Part shown: piece by piece, positions 54,854 through 63,892 of the stretch
Layout of the letters: every line of letters begins with the position of its first letter
Position numbering within the stretch: the first letter of the stretch is position 1
Source: Flavobacterium sp. GT3R68
Lineage (GTDB): Bacteria > Bacteroidota > Bacteroidia > Flavobacteriales > Flavobacteriaceae
Length of the DNA: 64,000 nt
Direction: 5' to 3'
NCBI RefSeq assembly: GCF_007109225.1
Contig: NZ_VJZK01000002.1
Location: 405,176-469,175, forward strand
Notes under the pieces: model-generated
Told to the model about the DNA's origin: nothing
The model's input: only the letters and a program-made list of their open reading frames with translations
Database searches by the model: none
Position numbers and translations under genes: made by a program

Positions 54854-55435
54854 ATGTTAGGATTAAAATTAGCCACAGACCCACGTTGGGTAAACATCGT
54901 TGAATCCAACATAGAAGAAATTCTGACCGACCATGCCTGGTGTGAGCAAAAAGCAGCTTCCAATGCGATATACATCATCATCAACAATTCAGAAAAAGAA
55001 GAATTGGTGACCGAAATGACCCGAATTGCGCTTGAAGAAATGGAGCACTTCCAGATGGTACATGATATAATCAAAGAAAAAGGGCTCACCCTTGGGCGGG
55101 AACGCAAAGACAATTATGTAAGCGATTTGGTGAAATTTGCCAAAAAAGACGGAAGCCGTAATGATGCTTTAGTTGAACGCTTACTTTTTGCGGCTATGAT
55201 TGAGGCCAGAAGTTGTGAAAGGTTCCGGGTGCTTTCGCTTAATATAAAAGATGTCCAATTGGCACAATTTTATCACGAATTAATGGTTAGTGAAGCCGGG
55301 CATTATACCACATTTATAAATTTTGCCAAACAATACTCTGAAAAAATAAATGTTGATAAACGCTGGCAGGAATGGATTGAATTTGAAGGATCCATCATAG
55401 GGAACTACGGAAAAAACGAAACCGTTCATGGATAA
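54854..55435 (+). CDS. miaE: tRNA-(ms2io6A37)-hydroxylase-like
   Basis: 193 aa diiron protein resembling MiaE, which hydroxylates the isopentenyl group on tRNA position 37. Ferritin-like helices carry probable iron ligands in SNIEEILTDHAWCEQKA, LEEMEHFQMVH, EARSCERFR and SEAGHYTTF. The Bacteroidota homologues are somewhat diverged, and the exact tRNA target is inferred from family. It is a single gene with its own -7 box; a terminator follows, shared with the convergent SprB-like gene. Confidence 0.9.
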   Translation: MLGLKLATDPRWVNIVESNIEEILTDHAWCEQKAASNAIYIIINNSEKEELVTEMTRIALEEMEHFQMVHDIIKEKGLTLGRERKDNYVSDLVKFAKKDGSRNDALVERLLFAAMIEARSCERFRVLSLNIKDVQLAQFYHELMVSEAGHYTTFINFAKQYSEKINVDKRWQEWIEFEGSIIGNYGKNETVHG

Positions 55436-55513
55436 AAAATCAAAACCCATTTAGTGTTAGGTTGGCTTATTTGAAGCGGCCTCAAATTTGGCCATTTAAA
55501 TTTATATAAAAAC

Positions 55514-55548
55514 AAAAAAGGCTGTCCGAAAAGACAGCCTCTTTTTTA
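55514..55548. terminator. Terminator for SprB-like gene and miaE
   Basis: Stem GGCTGTC (55520-55526) with GACAGCC (55533-55539), flanked by A and T runs on both sides, between convergent genes. Confidence 0.83.
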
Positions 55549-55560
55549 ATTAAAGATTAT

Positions 55561-58500
55561 TTATTTACGAGACATCGCTTTTTTAATAGTGACCCCTTTA
55601 TTTGTAATCACTTTTATAAAATACATTTGCACTTCATTGTGAGATTTAACATTTAAAGTTACTTCTTTATTTAAGTATGGGTTTGGGTCATCATAACTCA
55701 TCAGCATTTTTCCCTGTGCATTCAATATTTCTATTCTAACATCAGTTTTATAATTGAAATCGTAACGAATAGTGATATTTTCTTTAAATGGTACTGGGTA
55801 TATTGAGATATTAACAATTGGTTCATGTACAACATCATTAGTAGCATGAGTTCCATGTAAAGGACAACCTGAATTATTAAGAGCATCCAATTGGCTTGCT
55901 AAGATTCCGGGACTTGTTCCTCCCGCTAAATATGCCGCATTAACAGCATCGATTACCGCTTGAGGATTACCAAAATAAGGTCCAGGATAATCCACTTCAT
56001 CGCTACAAGCGTTCAGTAAAGCCGCTACTCCCTGACGTGCTAAATTATAAATACCACCTCCGCCCAAATTCAGCGCTTGCAGTAAAGTTAAATTAGCAAG
56101 ATTGGATGGTGCATTTACAAATACCGCACCAAACCTCATTGAAGTGGTATATTGTGAACACCATCTGTTTGTATGGTTTTTCCAGTAACCTAAAGTACAT
56201 CCTTCGTTTCCTGTACAGTTTGTTGGCGCTCCTACAGTTGCTCCTGAATTTGCAGTACAATTACTCGCATCAGTTATTACTACGGTATAAGTTCCAGCTG
56301 TTAATCCACTCAGATCTTCAGTTGTTGCACCATTATTCCACAAATAAGAATATGGTGGTGTACCGCCGCTTACTGTTAAGGCAATAGAACCATCGTGAGA
56401 CGCACAACTTTCAGCTGTTGGTGTTGCTGATCCAGCAAGCGCTGCGGAAGGGGCGCTAATAACTGCCTGATTCGCACCTCTACAACCTCCGGCTGTACCA
56501 TTAGTATCCGTAATCACTACATCATATGTACCTGCAACTAATCCGGATAAATCCTGATCATCAGCTTGACCTGCCGGAATAACTCCTCCATTAGAAGCTG
56601 TCCATGCATAAGTATATGGTGGTGTTCCTCCCGACGGACTTAGATTAATTGATCCCGTTGCGGCTCCAAAACACAACACATCAACATCGCTGATGGTGCT
56701 TGATAAAGCTGCGGCTGGTTGGCTAATCACGGCTTGATTCGATGATCCGCAGCCTTCGGTTGTACCATTGGCATCGGTAATCACTACATCATAAGTACCT
56801 GCAACTAATCCCGATAAATCCTCATCATCAGCCTGACCTGCCGGAATAATACCTCCATTAGATGCTGTCCATGCATAAGTATATGGTGGTGTTCCTCCCG
56901 ATGGAGTCAAATCAATAGATCCCGTTGCGGCTCCGTAACACAATACATCAACATCGCTGATAGCACTCGATGAAGCTGTGCCGGGTTGACTAATCACCGC
57001 CTGGTCCGTAGCACTACAGCCTCCGGTGGTACCATTAGCATCCGTAATCATTACATCATAGGTACCTGCAACTAATCCCGATAAATCCTGATCGTCTTCC
57101 TGACCTGCTGGAATAGCGCCTCCATTAGAAGCTGTCCATGCATAAGTATATGGCGGTGTTCCTCCGGATGCAGTCAAATCAATCGATCCTGTTGCGGCCC
57201 CGAAACACAAGACATCAACATCGCTAATTTGACTTGATAAAGCTGCGTTGGGCTGACTAATCACCGCTTGATCCGTAGCTCTACAGCCTCCGGTAGTACC
57301 ATTGGCATCCGTAATCACTACATCATAAGTACCTGCAACTAATCCCGATAAATCCTCATCGTCTTCCTGACCTGCCGGAATAGCGCCTCCATTAGAAGCT
57401 GTCCACGCAAAAGTATATGGTGGTGTGCCTCCTGAAGGGCTTAAATCTATCGATCCTGTTGCGGCTCCGTAACATAAGACATCAACATCACTTATAGTAC
57501 TAGAAAGTGCGGCATCTGGCTGAGTAATAGTATTTTGACAACCAGAATTGATATCTGGTATCGGAGTTTGATCCACGCTATCAGTAATCACAACCAGATA
57601 TGTTCCACCACTTAACCCAGTGAAGGTATACGTTGCGAAGCTTTGATTGGCATCATTATCAACAGCAGGACTAGTCGCTACCGCTTGACTCAAATCGGAA
57701 GTGTCGTAAAGATAAAAAGTGTAAGAAGGAAATCCGGCAGAAGCTACAGCTGTAATCGAACCCGTGTCACCAAAACAAGCTGGATTAGTTGTGTCAGTTA
57801 TTTCACAGACAGGAGCACAAGGATTTGACACGGTAAATGCCGCTGTTACTGTATCGGTTTGTCCACAAGAATCTGTAACTGTCCATGTAACTGAGGTGAT
57901 TCCACCGGTAAAGGACGGCGCTACAGGATCGGTCGGACTGGCCGGATTTGTTATAGCTACTGTGTAAGGAGGAGTCCCTCCACTTGCCACGGGTGCTACA
58001 GCTAACCACGTATTAAACGCAGTATCAATTGCAGCCTGAGCTGCCGTCGCACTAACTCCACATAGAGTAGTAGCACTGCCTGGATCTTTCGTGATATCAG
58101 GTAATATCAAAGAGTCTTGGCCTATGACAGTACCAAGAACCGAAACCGTACAATCATGCGAGTCCGTAACCGTTACATCATAAGTACCGGCAACTAATCC
58201 GGATAAATCCTGATCGTCTTCCTGACCTGCCGGAATAGCTCCATCAGATGTAGTCCATGCATAAGTATATGGTGGAACTCCGCCAACTGGTGTCAAATTG
58301 ATGGAACCAGTCGCACTTCCATAACATTCTGCATCTACTTGTGTTACAGATGCATTAAACGGTGGGTCAATATTAATATCTGGATTGTTCCAGCAATATT
58401 TACCATTTGGATTATTTGCCAACGTTACAGGGCATTCACCATTAGCAGCTGTCCAAACTAATAGAATATCTGTTAATACAAGGGTACTGCCGCAAGTAAA

Positions 58501-59046
58501 AGTAAGTTGGCCCGCAGCCAAGTCTTGTCCACCCCCCGTTTGGTCTGAATTTTTAAGAAGTGGGCCAAAACATTGAGAAATGTCATGCAACACTTGTCCG
58601 CCTCCGGCTAAGGTTTCCACTACGGTACCACAAATCGCTAAATGCCTGCCACCACTTTCTGTTTTATGGTTAATTCTGATAGTAAAATCAGCAGTGACAC
58701 TAGATGTTGCTGTACAAGTATTACAGGGAATTCCGGTATCTATACTGGCAGATAAAGTTTGAATATCATCTGCGGGGCATTTACCGGGTTCAAACGCATC
58801 AGTTAAATCACGTAAATCCGCTTGCTGAGCAAATGCGAAATTAATGGATAACCCGGAAAGTAAAAATAGTAAACAAATCGACGAAACAGTTTTCAAGCCT
58901 TTCGTATAGTTCAAAGTAAGATTTAAATCAGAAAATGTGTTTTTTAATAAATTTTTTAAAATGCAATCCACAAATACCCGCACCGAATGGATTAAAGAGC
59001 GATTTGCCCATTGGGAATTCTCACGATAGAATAATAATTTTTTCAT
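55561..59046 (-). CDS. SprB-repeat surface protein, T9SS cargo
   Basis: 1161 aa secreted adhesin-like protein. An unusual 52-residue basic N-terminal extension precedes the hydrophobic signal segment (VSSICLLFLLSGLSINFAFA, about 54-73). SprB-type repeats of about 89 residues follow (motif GGTPPYTYAW and DLSGLVAGTYDVVITD): one diverged copy near 235-310, four near-identical copies about 514-869 and a diverged one to about 950. Then comes a Cys-containing module starting GCTLGYWKNH and finally a type A sorting domain (ISIYPVPFKENITIRY to KKAMSRK). SprB is the mobile gliding adhesin of F. johnsoniae; this protein is much shorter and may mediate attachment. No other ATG exists between 59046 and the signal segment. 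Confidence 0.9.
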   Translation of the reverse strand: MKKLLFYRENSQWANRSLIHSVRVFVDCILKNLLKNTFSDLNLTLNYTKGLKTVSSICLLFLLSGLSINFAFAQQADLRDLTDAFEPGKCPADDIQTLSASIDTGIPCNTCTATSSVTADFTIRINHKTESGGRHLAICGTVVETLAGGGQVLHDISQCFGPLLKNSDQTGGGQDLAAGQLTFTCGSTLVLTDILLVWTAANGECPVTLANNPNGKYCWNNPDINIDPPFNASVTQVDAECYGSATGSINLTPVGGVPPYTYAWTTSDGAIPAGQEDDQDLSGLVAGTYDVTVTDSHDCTVSVLGTVIGQDSLILPDITKDPGSATTLCGVSATAAQAAIDTAFNTWLAVAPVASGGTPPYTVAITNPASPTDPVAPSFTGGITSVTWTVTDSCGQTDTVTAAFTVSNPCAPVCEITDTTNPACFGDTGSITAVASAGFPSYTFYLYDTSDLSQAVATSPAVDNDANQSFATYTFTGLSGGTYLVVITDSVDQTPIPDINSGCQNTITQPDAALSSTISDVDVLCYGAATGSIDLSPSGGTPPYTFAWTASNGGAIPAGQEDDEDLSGLVAGTYDVVITDANGTTGGCRATDQAVISQPNAALSSQISDVDVLCFGAATGSIDLTASGGTPPYTYAWTASNGGAIPAGQEDDQDLSGLVAGTYDVMITDANGTTGGCSATDQAVISQPGTASSSAISDVDVLCYGAATGSIDLTPSGGTPPYTYAWTASNGGIIPAGQADDEDLSGLVAGTYDVVITDANGTTEGCGSSNQAVISQPAAALSSTISDVDVLCFGAATGSINLSPSGGTPPYTYAWTASNGGVIPAGQADDQDLSGLVAGTYDVVITDTNGTAGGCRGANQAVISAPSAALAGSATPTAESCASHDGSIALTVSGGTPPYSYLWNNGATTEDLSGLTAGTYTVVITDASNCTANSGATVGAPTNCTGNEGCTLGYWKNHTNRWCSQYTTSMRFGAVFVNAPSNLANLTLLQALNLGGGGIYNLARQGVAALLNACSDEVDYPGPYFGNPQAVIDAVNAAYLAGGTSPGILASQLDALNNSGCPLHGTHATNDVVHEPIVNISIYPVPFKENITIRYDFNYKTDVRIEILNAQGKMLMSYDDPNPYLNKEVTLNVKSHNEVQMYFIKVITNKGVTIKKAMSRK
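56440..57507 (-). repeat. Four tandem 267-bp SprB repeats
   Basis: Exact period of 267 bp: the segment TCAACATC recurs at 56681, 56948, 57215 and 57482. Each unit encodes 89 residues. The copies differ by scattered single-base changes; none breaks the frame. Confidence 0.93.
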
Positions 59047-59104
59047 AATAAGATGGTTTTAAAGCCATATTACCAATAAGAAAATATAAGGATAGATGGG
59101 ACAT

Positions 59105-59272
59105 AAAATTTAAATTGAAAACTTCTGCAAAGAAGAATCTCAAAAGTTAAACAAAGTAAAACCCCTAACTAATAGAAAAAGCGATGGTGTGGAATTGGGT
59201 GCGGAAACAAAATTAAATTGAAAAATCTCCCGAAAAAAAACTGTATAAGTTAAACATAATAAAAACCCTGAA
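59105..59272. repeat. Imperfect direct repeat upstream of SprB-like gene
   Basis: A segment of about 62 bases at 59105-59167 recurs with changes at 59210-59272. Shared blocks are TTAAATTGAAAA near the start and AAGTTAAACA followed by TAAAA and CCCT near the end. The copies lie about 105 bases apart. Confidence 0.55.
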
Positions 59273-59735
59273 GTAAAACCAACAATATGATGTTTTGGCG
59301 AAAACTTACGTAAAGTTACTGATTTTTAATTAGTTACAAATAAATACTATTTAAATAAAATGGTAATTTGATGTTAAACATTGTATCAATTCACAGCCTT
59401 CACAATCAACAATAGTACGATACTGCTAGCTACAGCTGTCGAAATTGGCTACCCTTCCTGTGGCTATGTTGTATTAAATATTAGACAAAATATTTTTACC
59501 TTCATTTGATAAACTTTTAAAATTAATTTTTGCAATTATTAAAATTTTCTCGCTGTTGACCATAATAATATAAGTTTATATAGCCTCAAATAATTGATAA
59601 TGATAATATTACAGAATTGTTTTATTAATTCTATCTTAAATAATATGCGCTATAGCGTAAATCTTATAAATAGAAAAAAAACGTGTATTTCATCGATTTT
59701 TTTGTTGTTTTCACCGATAAATTAATTTAACACTT

Positions 59736-59743
59736 TAATTTTG
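59736..59743 (+). promoter_or_regulatory. Promoter -7 box for reprolysin-like gene
   Basis: TAATTTTG fits TAnnTTTG, 25 bases before the ATG at 59769. The nearest TTG (59705-59707) is 28 bp away, longer than usual. Confidence 0.45.
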
Positions 59744-59768
59744 AGGCAGTTAACAAAGAATACCTTTT

Positions 59769-62700
59769 ATGAAAAAATTAATTTGCGCAGCCTTATTATT
59801 TATCAGCACCTTCGCAATTGCTCAAAGCAAAAATGATTTATGGAAAAAAAGTGATGCAAGAGAAACTTCTGGAAAAATTACTAAATCACACTTGCCACAA
59901 AAGAATACTTTCGATTTAGATTTGCCCGAAATGAAAAAGATGTTGGGCAAATCTCCTAACAGAGAGACTTTCAACACCACCTCCAATACAATCATTACAT
60001 TACCAAATGGAGAAGGTAAAATGGAAAGCTTCAAAGTTTACGAAAACACCGTTATGGCTCCGGAATTAGCAGCCAAATATCCAGATATTAAATCCTATGT
60101 AGCTGTTGGTGTGGACAATCCCAATGCCCGAGCTTATTTCAGCTGTTCAGCTTTAGGATTCAAATCCATGGCCTTGTATCCAAATAAGGAAACTGTCTTT
60201 ATCGAACCTGTAAGCTCTGACAACGCAACCTATACTGTTTATAAAAAATCCGATAAGGAAAGCACATTGGATAAATTTGAATGTGGTGTTATCGATACTG
60301 AAATGAAAACTTTTAGACAATCGACCAATACCTTTGCTCGTGGCGCTGATGATGGTAAGCTTCGTACTTTCAGACTGGCAGTATCCTGTACCGGAGAATA
60401 TGCTGCTTATTTCGGTGGGACCAAAGCTTTAGCCTTAGCAGCTATGGTTAATACTATAACTAGATTGAATGGTGTTTTCGAAAGAGATTTTAGCGTGAGA
60501 CTAGTTCTAATAGCTAATAATGACTCCGTTATCTACACCTCGGCAATAACAGATCCATATACTGATGCCTCAACATACTGGGGATCACAACTACAATCTA
60601 ACCTGACCGCCGTTATTGGAGAAGCAAATTATGATATTGGTCATTTATTTGGAGGAACTACGGCTGGCGGAAATGCAAACTGTATCGGATGTGTTGGTAT
60701 AGATGGATCTAAGGGTAGCGGTTATACAGGCAAAAGTATTCCTTCAGGAGATAGTTTCGACATTGATTATGTAGCTCATGAAATGGGACATCAACTGGGC
60801 GCAACCCATACCTTCACTTATAGAACTGAAAGTGAAAACACCTCACAAATGGAGCCCGGAAGTGGTTCAACTATCATGGGCTATGCGGGACATGCCAGCT
60901 ATAATCTTCAATCACATTCCGATGATTATTTCCATGCGATCAGCATCCAACAAGTAACCGATAATATCAAAACTAAAACTAGTGCTACAGTTATCTCAAC
61001 TGGCAATGCCACTCCAATAGTGAATGCCGGAACTGATTATACCATCCCAAAAGGGACCCCTTTCATGCTGACAGGTTCTGCAACAGATGCTAATAATGAC
61101 AACTTGACTTATACCTGGGAAGAAATGGATTTAGGAACTGCCACCACCACATCTCCAATTTCTACAGCTACTACAGGTCCTATTTTCAGATCTTATCTGC
61201 CAACTACTTCTCCAACCCGATATTTCCCTACTATGAATTCTATTCTAACTGGATTGACTTCAACTCCCAATTCTCCAGTAAGCGCAACATTCAATGTGGA
61301 AACTTTACCAGGGGTTGCCCGTATATTAAGCTTACGTTTAACAGTTCGTGATAACCGCGCCGGAGGTTCTGCCAACAACACCGATGATATGGTTGTAACT
61401 GTGAATGGAATTGCCGGACCTTTTACCGTAGATACGCAAAACACTGTTGTATCGTATGCCGCCGGTACCTCACAGGTGATTAGCTGGACTGTTGCCGGTA
61501 CGAATGCAAATGGAGTGAATTGCGCCAACGTAGACATTCTATTATCAACCGATGGTGGGCAAACATTCCCAATCGTTTTACTCGCAGGAACGCCTAACGA
61601 TGGTGCACAAAGTATTGTAATCCCAAATATGCCAGGAGCAACTAACCGAATCATGGTTAAGGGTAGCAACCACATTTTCTTTGATGTAAACAATGCAAAC
61701 TTGACTATTACCGGCTCAGGCTCCGCCGATATTACGGCGCCAACAGCTTCAACGCTTTCTGCTTCAGGAACTACAACTTCAGGCACTAATTTGTCTTGGA
61801 CTGTGGCTACTGATAATACAGGAGTTACCGGTTACAACATTTATCAAAACGGGGTGCTGACAACAACTACTACCGCTACATCGTTAGCTGTATCCAGTTT
61901 ATCGGCTTCAACTACTTATACTTTCTATGTAAAAGCAAAAGATGCTACTGGAAACGTATCAACAGCAAGTAACACTGCAAACGTCACAACTTTAGCTGCT
62001 GCAGACACTACAATTCCAACGGCTTCAACGTTGTCTGCTTCGGGAACTACTACATCTGCAACCAACTTATCATGGTCAGCGGCTACAGATAATGTGGGTG
62101 TTACCGGTTATAACGTATATCAGAACGGCGTGCTGAAAACAACTACTACCGCTACAACGTTAGCTGTATCCGGTTTATCGGCTTCGACTACTTACACTTT
62201 CTATGTAAAATCTAAAGATGCGGCGGGAAACGTATCATCACCAAGTAACACTTCAAACGTAACAACTTTGGCTCCTGCTGCAGACACTACGGTTCCATCG
62301 GTTTCAACGTTGACTGCTTCGGGAACTACTATAACTGCAACTAACTTATCATGGTCAGCGGCTACAGATAATGTCGGTGTTACCGGTTATAACGTTTATC
62401 AGAATGGTGTGCTGAAAACAACTACTACCGCTACAACGTTAGCAGTATCCGGTTTATCGGCTTCAACTACTTACACTTTCTATGTAAAATCTAAAGATGC
62501 CGCCGGAAACCTATCCGCTAACAGTAACACCGTTAACGTAACCACGTTATCAAACAGCGTTACTTATTGTAATTCAACAGGAAGTACTGCCAGAGAATTT
62601 ATTAATCGTGTCCAATTAGGTTCCATCAACAATCTTTCAGGGAATAACAACGGATACGGCAATTACACTGCGTTTTCAACCAATTTATCATCAGGTTCTA

Positions 62701-63302
62701 CAGCCTTAATGACCATAACTCCGGCATGGAACGGTATGTCGGCCAATGAAGCTTATTGTGTTTGGATCGACTATAACCATGATGGAACTTTTGGCCCTGA
62801 TGAACTTGTTTTCAGCCAATCAAAAACAAAATCTACATCTGTAAGCGGCAGCTTTATCATTCCTTCTACAGCAGTATCAGGAATTACCCGAATGAGAGTT
62901 TCAATGAAATATAATGCTCCACCGACAGCCTGTGAAACGTTTACTAACGGAGAGGTGGAAGATTATACTGTTAACATTATTACAGGAGCCACTGCCAAAC
63001 CTGAAACTGATAATGAAAATGTTGGTGAATCTGTAAAAGTTGATGATTCCGAAACAGAAAATAAAGAAGTTAGCAGACCGGCTTTCAAATTGTATCCGAA
63101 TCCCGTAAAAGGTGAAACATTAAATTTCTCAGGTTTTGAAAGTAATACTTCATATACAATCTATAACCTGACCGGACAGCAAGTGGCAAATGGCGACACC
63201 GACAACAAATCAATTAATGTAGGTGCACTAACGTCCGGAATCTATATTATTCAAGTTACTGATGGTGCATTGGTTCGTACTAAACGCTTTATTAAAGAAT
63301 AA
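59769..63302 (+). CDS. Reprolysin-like metalloprotease with FN3 and GEVED domains, T9SS cargo
   Basis: 1177 aa extracellular protease. The signal peptide (MKKLICAALLFISTFAIAQ) is followed by a pro-region and a metzincin domain with HEMGHQLGATH: His337, His341 and His347 as zinc ligands and Glu338 as base. A Ca-binding or Met-turn-like area contains TIMGYAGH near 375. A PKD-like segment (AGTDYTIPKGTPFMLTGSA) follows; then three FN3 domains (about 654-930), a GEVED domain (VWIDYNHDGTFGPDELVF, ending FTNGEVEDYTVN) and a T9SS type A sorting domain (FKLYPNPVKGETLNFSGF to TKRFIKE). The last FN3 copies are nearly identical. It is likely exported and trimmed by the PorU/PorV system of this window. 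Confidence 0.92.
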   Translation: MKKLICAALLFISTFAIAQSKNDLWKKSDARETSGKITKSHLPQKNTFDLDLPEMKKMLGKSPNRETFNTTSNTIITLPNGEGKMESFKVYENTVMAPELAAKYPDIKSYVAVGVDNPNARAYFSCSALGFKSMALYPNKETVFIEPVSSDNATYTVYKKSDKESTLDKFECGVIDTEMKTFRQSTNTFARGADDGKLRTFRLAVSCTGEYAAYFGGTKALALAAMVNTITRLNGVFERDFSVRLVLIANNDSVIYTSAITDPYTDASTYWGSQLQSNLTAVIGEANYDIGHLFGGTTAGGNANCIGCVGIDGSKGSGYTGKSIPSGDSFDIDYVAHEMGHQLGATHTFTYRTESENTSQMEPGSGSTIMGYAGHASYNLQSHSDDYFHAISIQQVTDNIKTKTSATVISTGNATPIVNAGTDYTIPKGTPFMLTGSATDANNDNLTYTWEEMDLGTATTTSPISTATTGPIFRSYLPTTSPTRYFPTMNSILTGLTSTPNSPVSATFNVETLPGVARILSLRLTVRDNRAGGSANNTDDMVVTVNGIAGPFTVDTQNTVVSYAAGTSQVISWTVAGTNANGVNCANVDILLSTDGGQTFPIVLLAGTPNDGAQSIVIPNMPGATNRIMVKGSNHIFFDVNNANLTITGSGSADITAPTASTLSASGTTTSGTNLSWTVATDNTGVTGYNIYQNGVLTTTTTATSLAVSSLSASTTYTFYVKAKDATGNVSTASNTANVTTLAAADTTIPTASTLSASGTTTSATNLSWSAATDNVGVTGYNVYQNGVLKTTTTATTLAVSGLSASTTYTFYVKSKDAAGNVSSPSNTSNVTTLAPAADTTVPSVSTLTASGTTITATNLSWSAATDNVGVTGYNVYQNGVLKTTTTATTLAVSGLSASTTYTFYVKSKDAAGNLSANSNTVNVTTLSNSVTYCNSTGSTAREFINRVQLGSINNLSGNNNGYGNYTAFSTNLSSGSTALMTITPAWNGMSANEAYCVWIDYNHDGTFGPDELVFSQSKTKSTSVSGSFIIPSTAVSGITRMRVSMKYNAPPTACETFTNGEVEDYTVNIITGATAKPETDNENVGESVKVDDSETENKEVSRPAFKLYPNPVKGETLNFSGFESNTSYTIYNLTGQQVANGDTDNKSINVGALTSGIYIIQVTDGALVRTKRFIKE
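61728..62558 (+). repeat. Three tandem FN3-encoding repeats
   Basis: Units of 276, 279 and about 276 bp starting at 61728, 62004 and 62283. The segment TACCGGTTA recurs at 61826, 62102 and 62381. Units 2 and 3 are nearly identical over about 140 bases, unit 1 less so. Confidence 0.88.
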
Positions 63303-63483
63303 AAGGATCCTTCAACAATTCTTAATTATAATAAGCTGTCCGAAACTGGGCAGCTTATGGTATTTAATACATATTCGATTACTTGTCGCTTAAAAATTAC
63401 CAAAAGCACTAACGTATCCCCGCAACGCACGGGATATTCAGGAGAAGAAAAACCAATTTGAACTATAGCATCGCCTTTTTAGT

Positions 63484-63557
63484 GCGTGCCCACAAGGGTC
63501 GGGCTTTATGCTGTATCCACGCCAAAAAGCGTGGGATGCCGCTGCAATCCCTCACGC
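63484..63557. repeat. GC-rich folded element, copy-like 1
   Basis: Outer stem GCGTG (63484-63488) with CACGC (63553-63557) encloses an inner hairpin CCACGC-6-GCGTGG (63517-63534) and a TGCCGCTGCAATCCC segment. It is much richer in G+C than its surroundings. It resembles multi-copy intergenic elements seen in Flavobacteriaceae genomes; copy number cannot be tested here. Confidence 0.5.
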
Positions 63558-63572
63558 GAACAACATTTAAAC

Positions 63573-63609
63573 AAGAAATCCCCATCAAATATCTTGATGG
63601 GGATTTCTT
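63573..63609. terminator. Strong hairpin, terminator-like
   Basis: Perfect 16-bp stem AAGAAATCCCCATCAA / TTGATGGGGATTTCTT, 5-base loop. Confidence 0.7.
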
Positions 63610-63631
63610 ATGTGCATTATTTTTAAGACAA

Positions 63632-63659
63632 AAAACCCGTTTCTTACGAAACGGGTTTT
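63632..63659. terminator. Bidirectional terminator-like hairpin
   Basis: 11-bp stem AAAACCCGTTT / AAACGGGTTTT with flanking A and T runs. Confidence 0.75.
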
Positions 63660-63664
63660 AAAAA

Positions 63665-63738
63665 GACTCGAGGCTTTTGCCGAACTGGCGAAGCAAAGGC
63701 GACGACCCGAAGGGCATAGCCCGAACTGCGTCGCACCT
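63665..63738. repeat. GC-rich folded element, copy-like 2
   Basis: Several nested hairpins: GCC-GAACT-GGC near 63679-63689, and GCGACG (63699-63704) with CGTCGC (63729-63734) enclosing GGGC-ATA-GCCC (63712-63722). It lies between two terminator hairpins next to the 5S gene. Confidence 0.5.
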
Positions 63739-63747
63739 GTAAAAACA

Positions 63748-63775
63748 AAAAGCCTGTCTTTTCAGACAGGCTTTT
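63748..63775 (-). terminator. Terminator of rRNA operon
   Basis: Perfect 12-bp stem AAAAGCCTGTCT / AGACAGGCTTTT, loop TTTC, followed on the minus strand by TTTTTGTTTTT; 8 bases past the 5S 3' end. Confidence 0.82.
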
Positions 63776-63782
63776 AAAAAGA

Positions 63783-63892
63783 AAGGCGACGACATACTCT
63801 CCCACATAACTGCAGTACCATCTGCGCAGGCGGGCTTAACTACTCTGTTCGGGATGGGAAGAGGTGAGCCCCGCCGCAATAACCACCTTAAG
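63783..63892 (-). rRNA. rrf: 5S ribosomal RNA
   Basis: 110 bases. On the minus strand the sequence carries the conserved 5S segments GGTGGTTATTGCGGCGGGG near the 5' end, TCCCATCCCGAACAGAGTAG in the loop B/C region and GGGAGAGTATGTCGTCGCC at the 3' side; the ends pair as the usual terminal helix. The 108 bases to the right (63893-64000) are AT-rich spacer, and the 23S gene is expected beyond the window. This marks the 3' end of an rRNA operon read leftwards. Confidence 0.93.

Larger units (their letters stand above)
59047..59768. other. Long intergenic region between two T9SS cargo genes
   Basis: 722 AT-rich bases between divergent start codons. The left part holds an imperfect direct repeat (59105-59272) and a minus-strand TAATTTTG (59208-59215) that may be a -7 box for the SprB-like gene; the right end has a -7 box for the metalloprotease. 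No RNA gene or ORF with coding character was recognised in the remainder. Confidence 0.6.
63303..63783. other. Hairpin-rich non-coding region before 5S rRNA
   Basis: 480 bases without a credible gene. It begins with hairpin AAGCTG..CAGCTT (63332-63355), a possible weak terminator of the metalloprotease gene, and continues with two GC-rich folded elements and three strong terminator-like hairpins listed separately. Short ORFs here overlap those hairpins and the 5S gene and are not regarded as genes. Confidence 0.65.

Noticed and set aside
55561..59046. Regular repeats that could suggest a CRISPR array
   Set aside because: The repeats are 267 bp, coding, in frame and encode SprB domains; there are no short identical repeats with unique spacers.
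61193..61786. Minus-strand ORF of 197 codons inside the reprolysin-like gene
   Set aside because: It is antisense to a well-supported coding sequence and has low-complexity Val/Pro/Ala composition.
63458..63661. ORF of 67 codons on the plus strand
   Set aside because: It crosses several perfect hairpins and a GC-rich element, with no ribosome site or family likeness.
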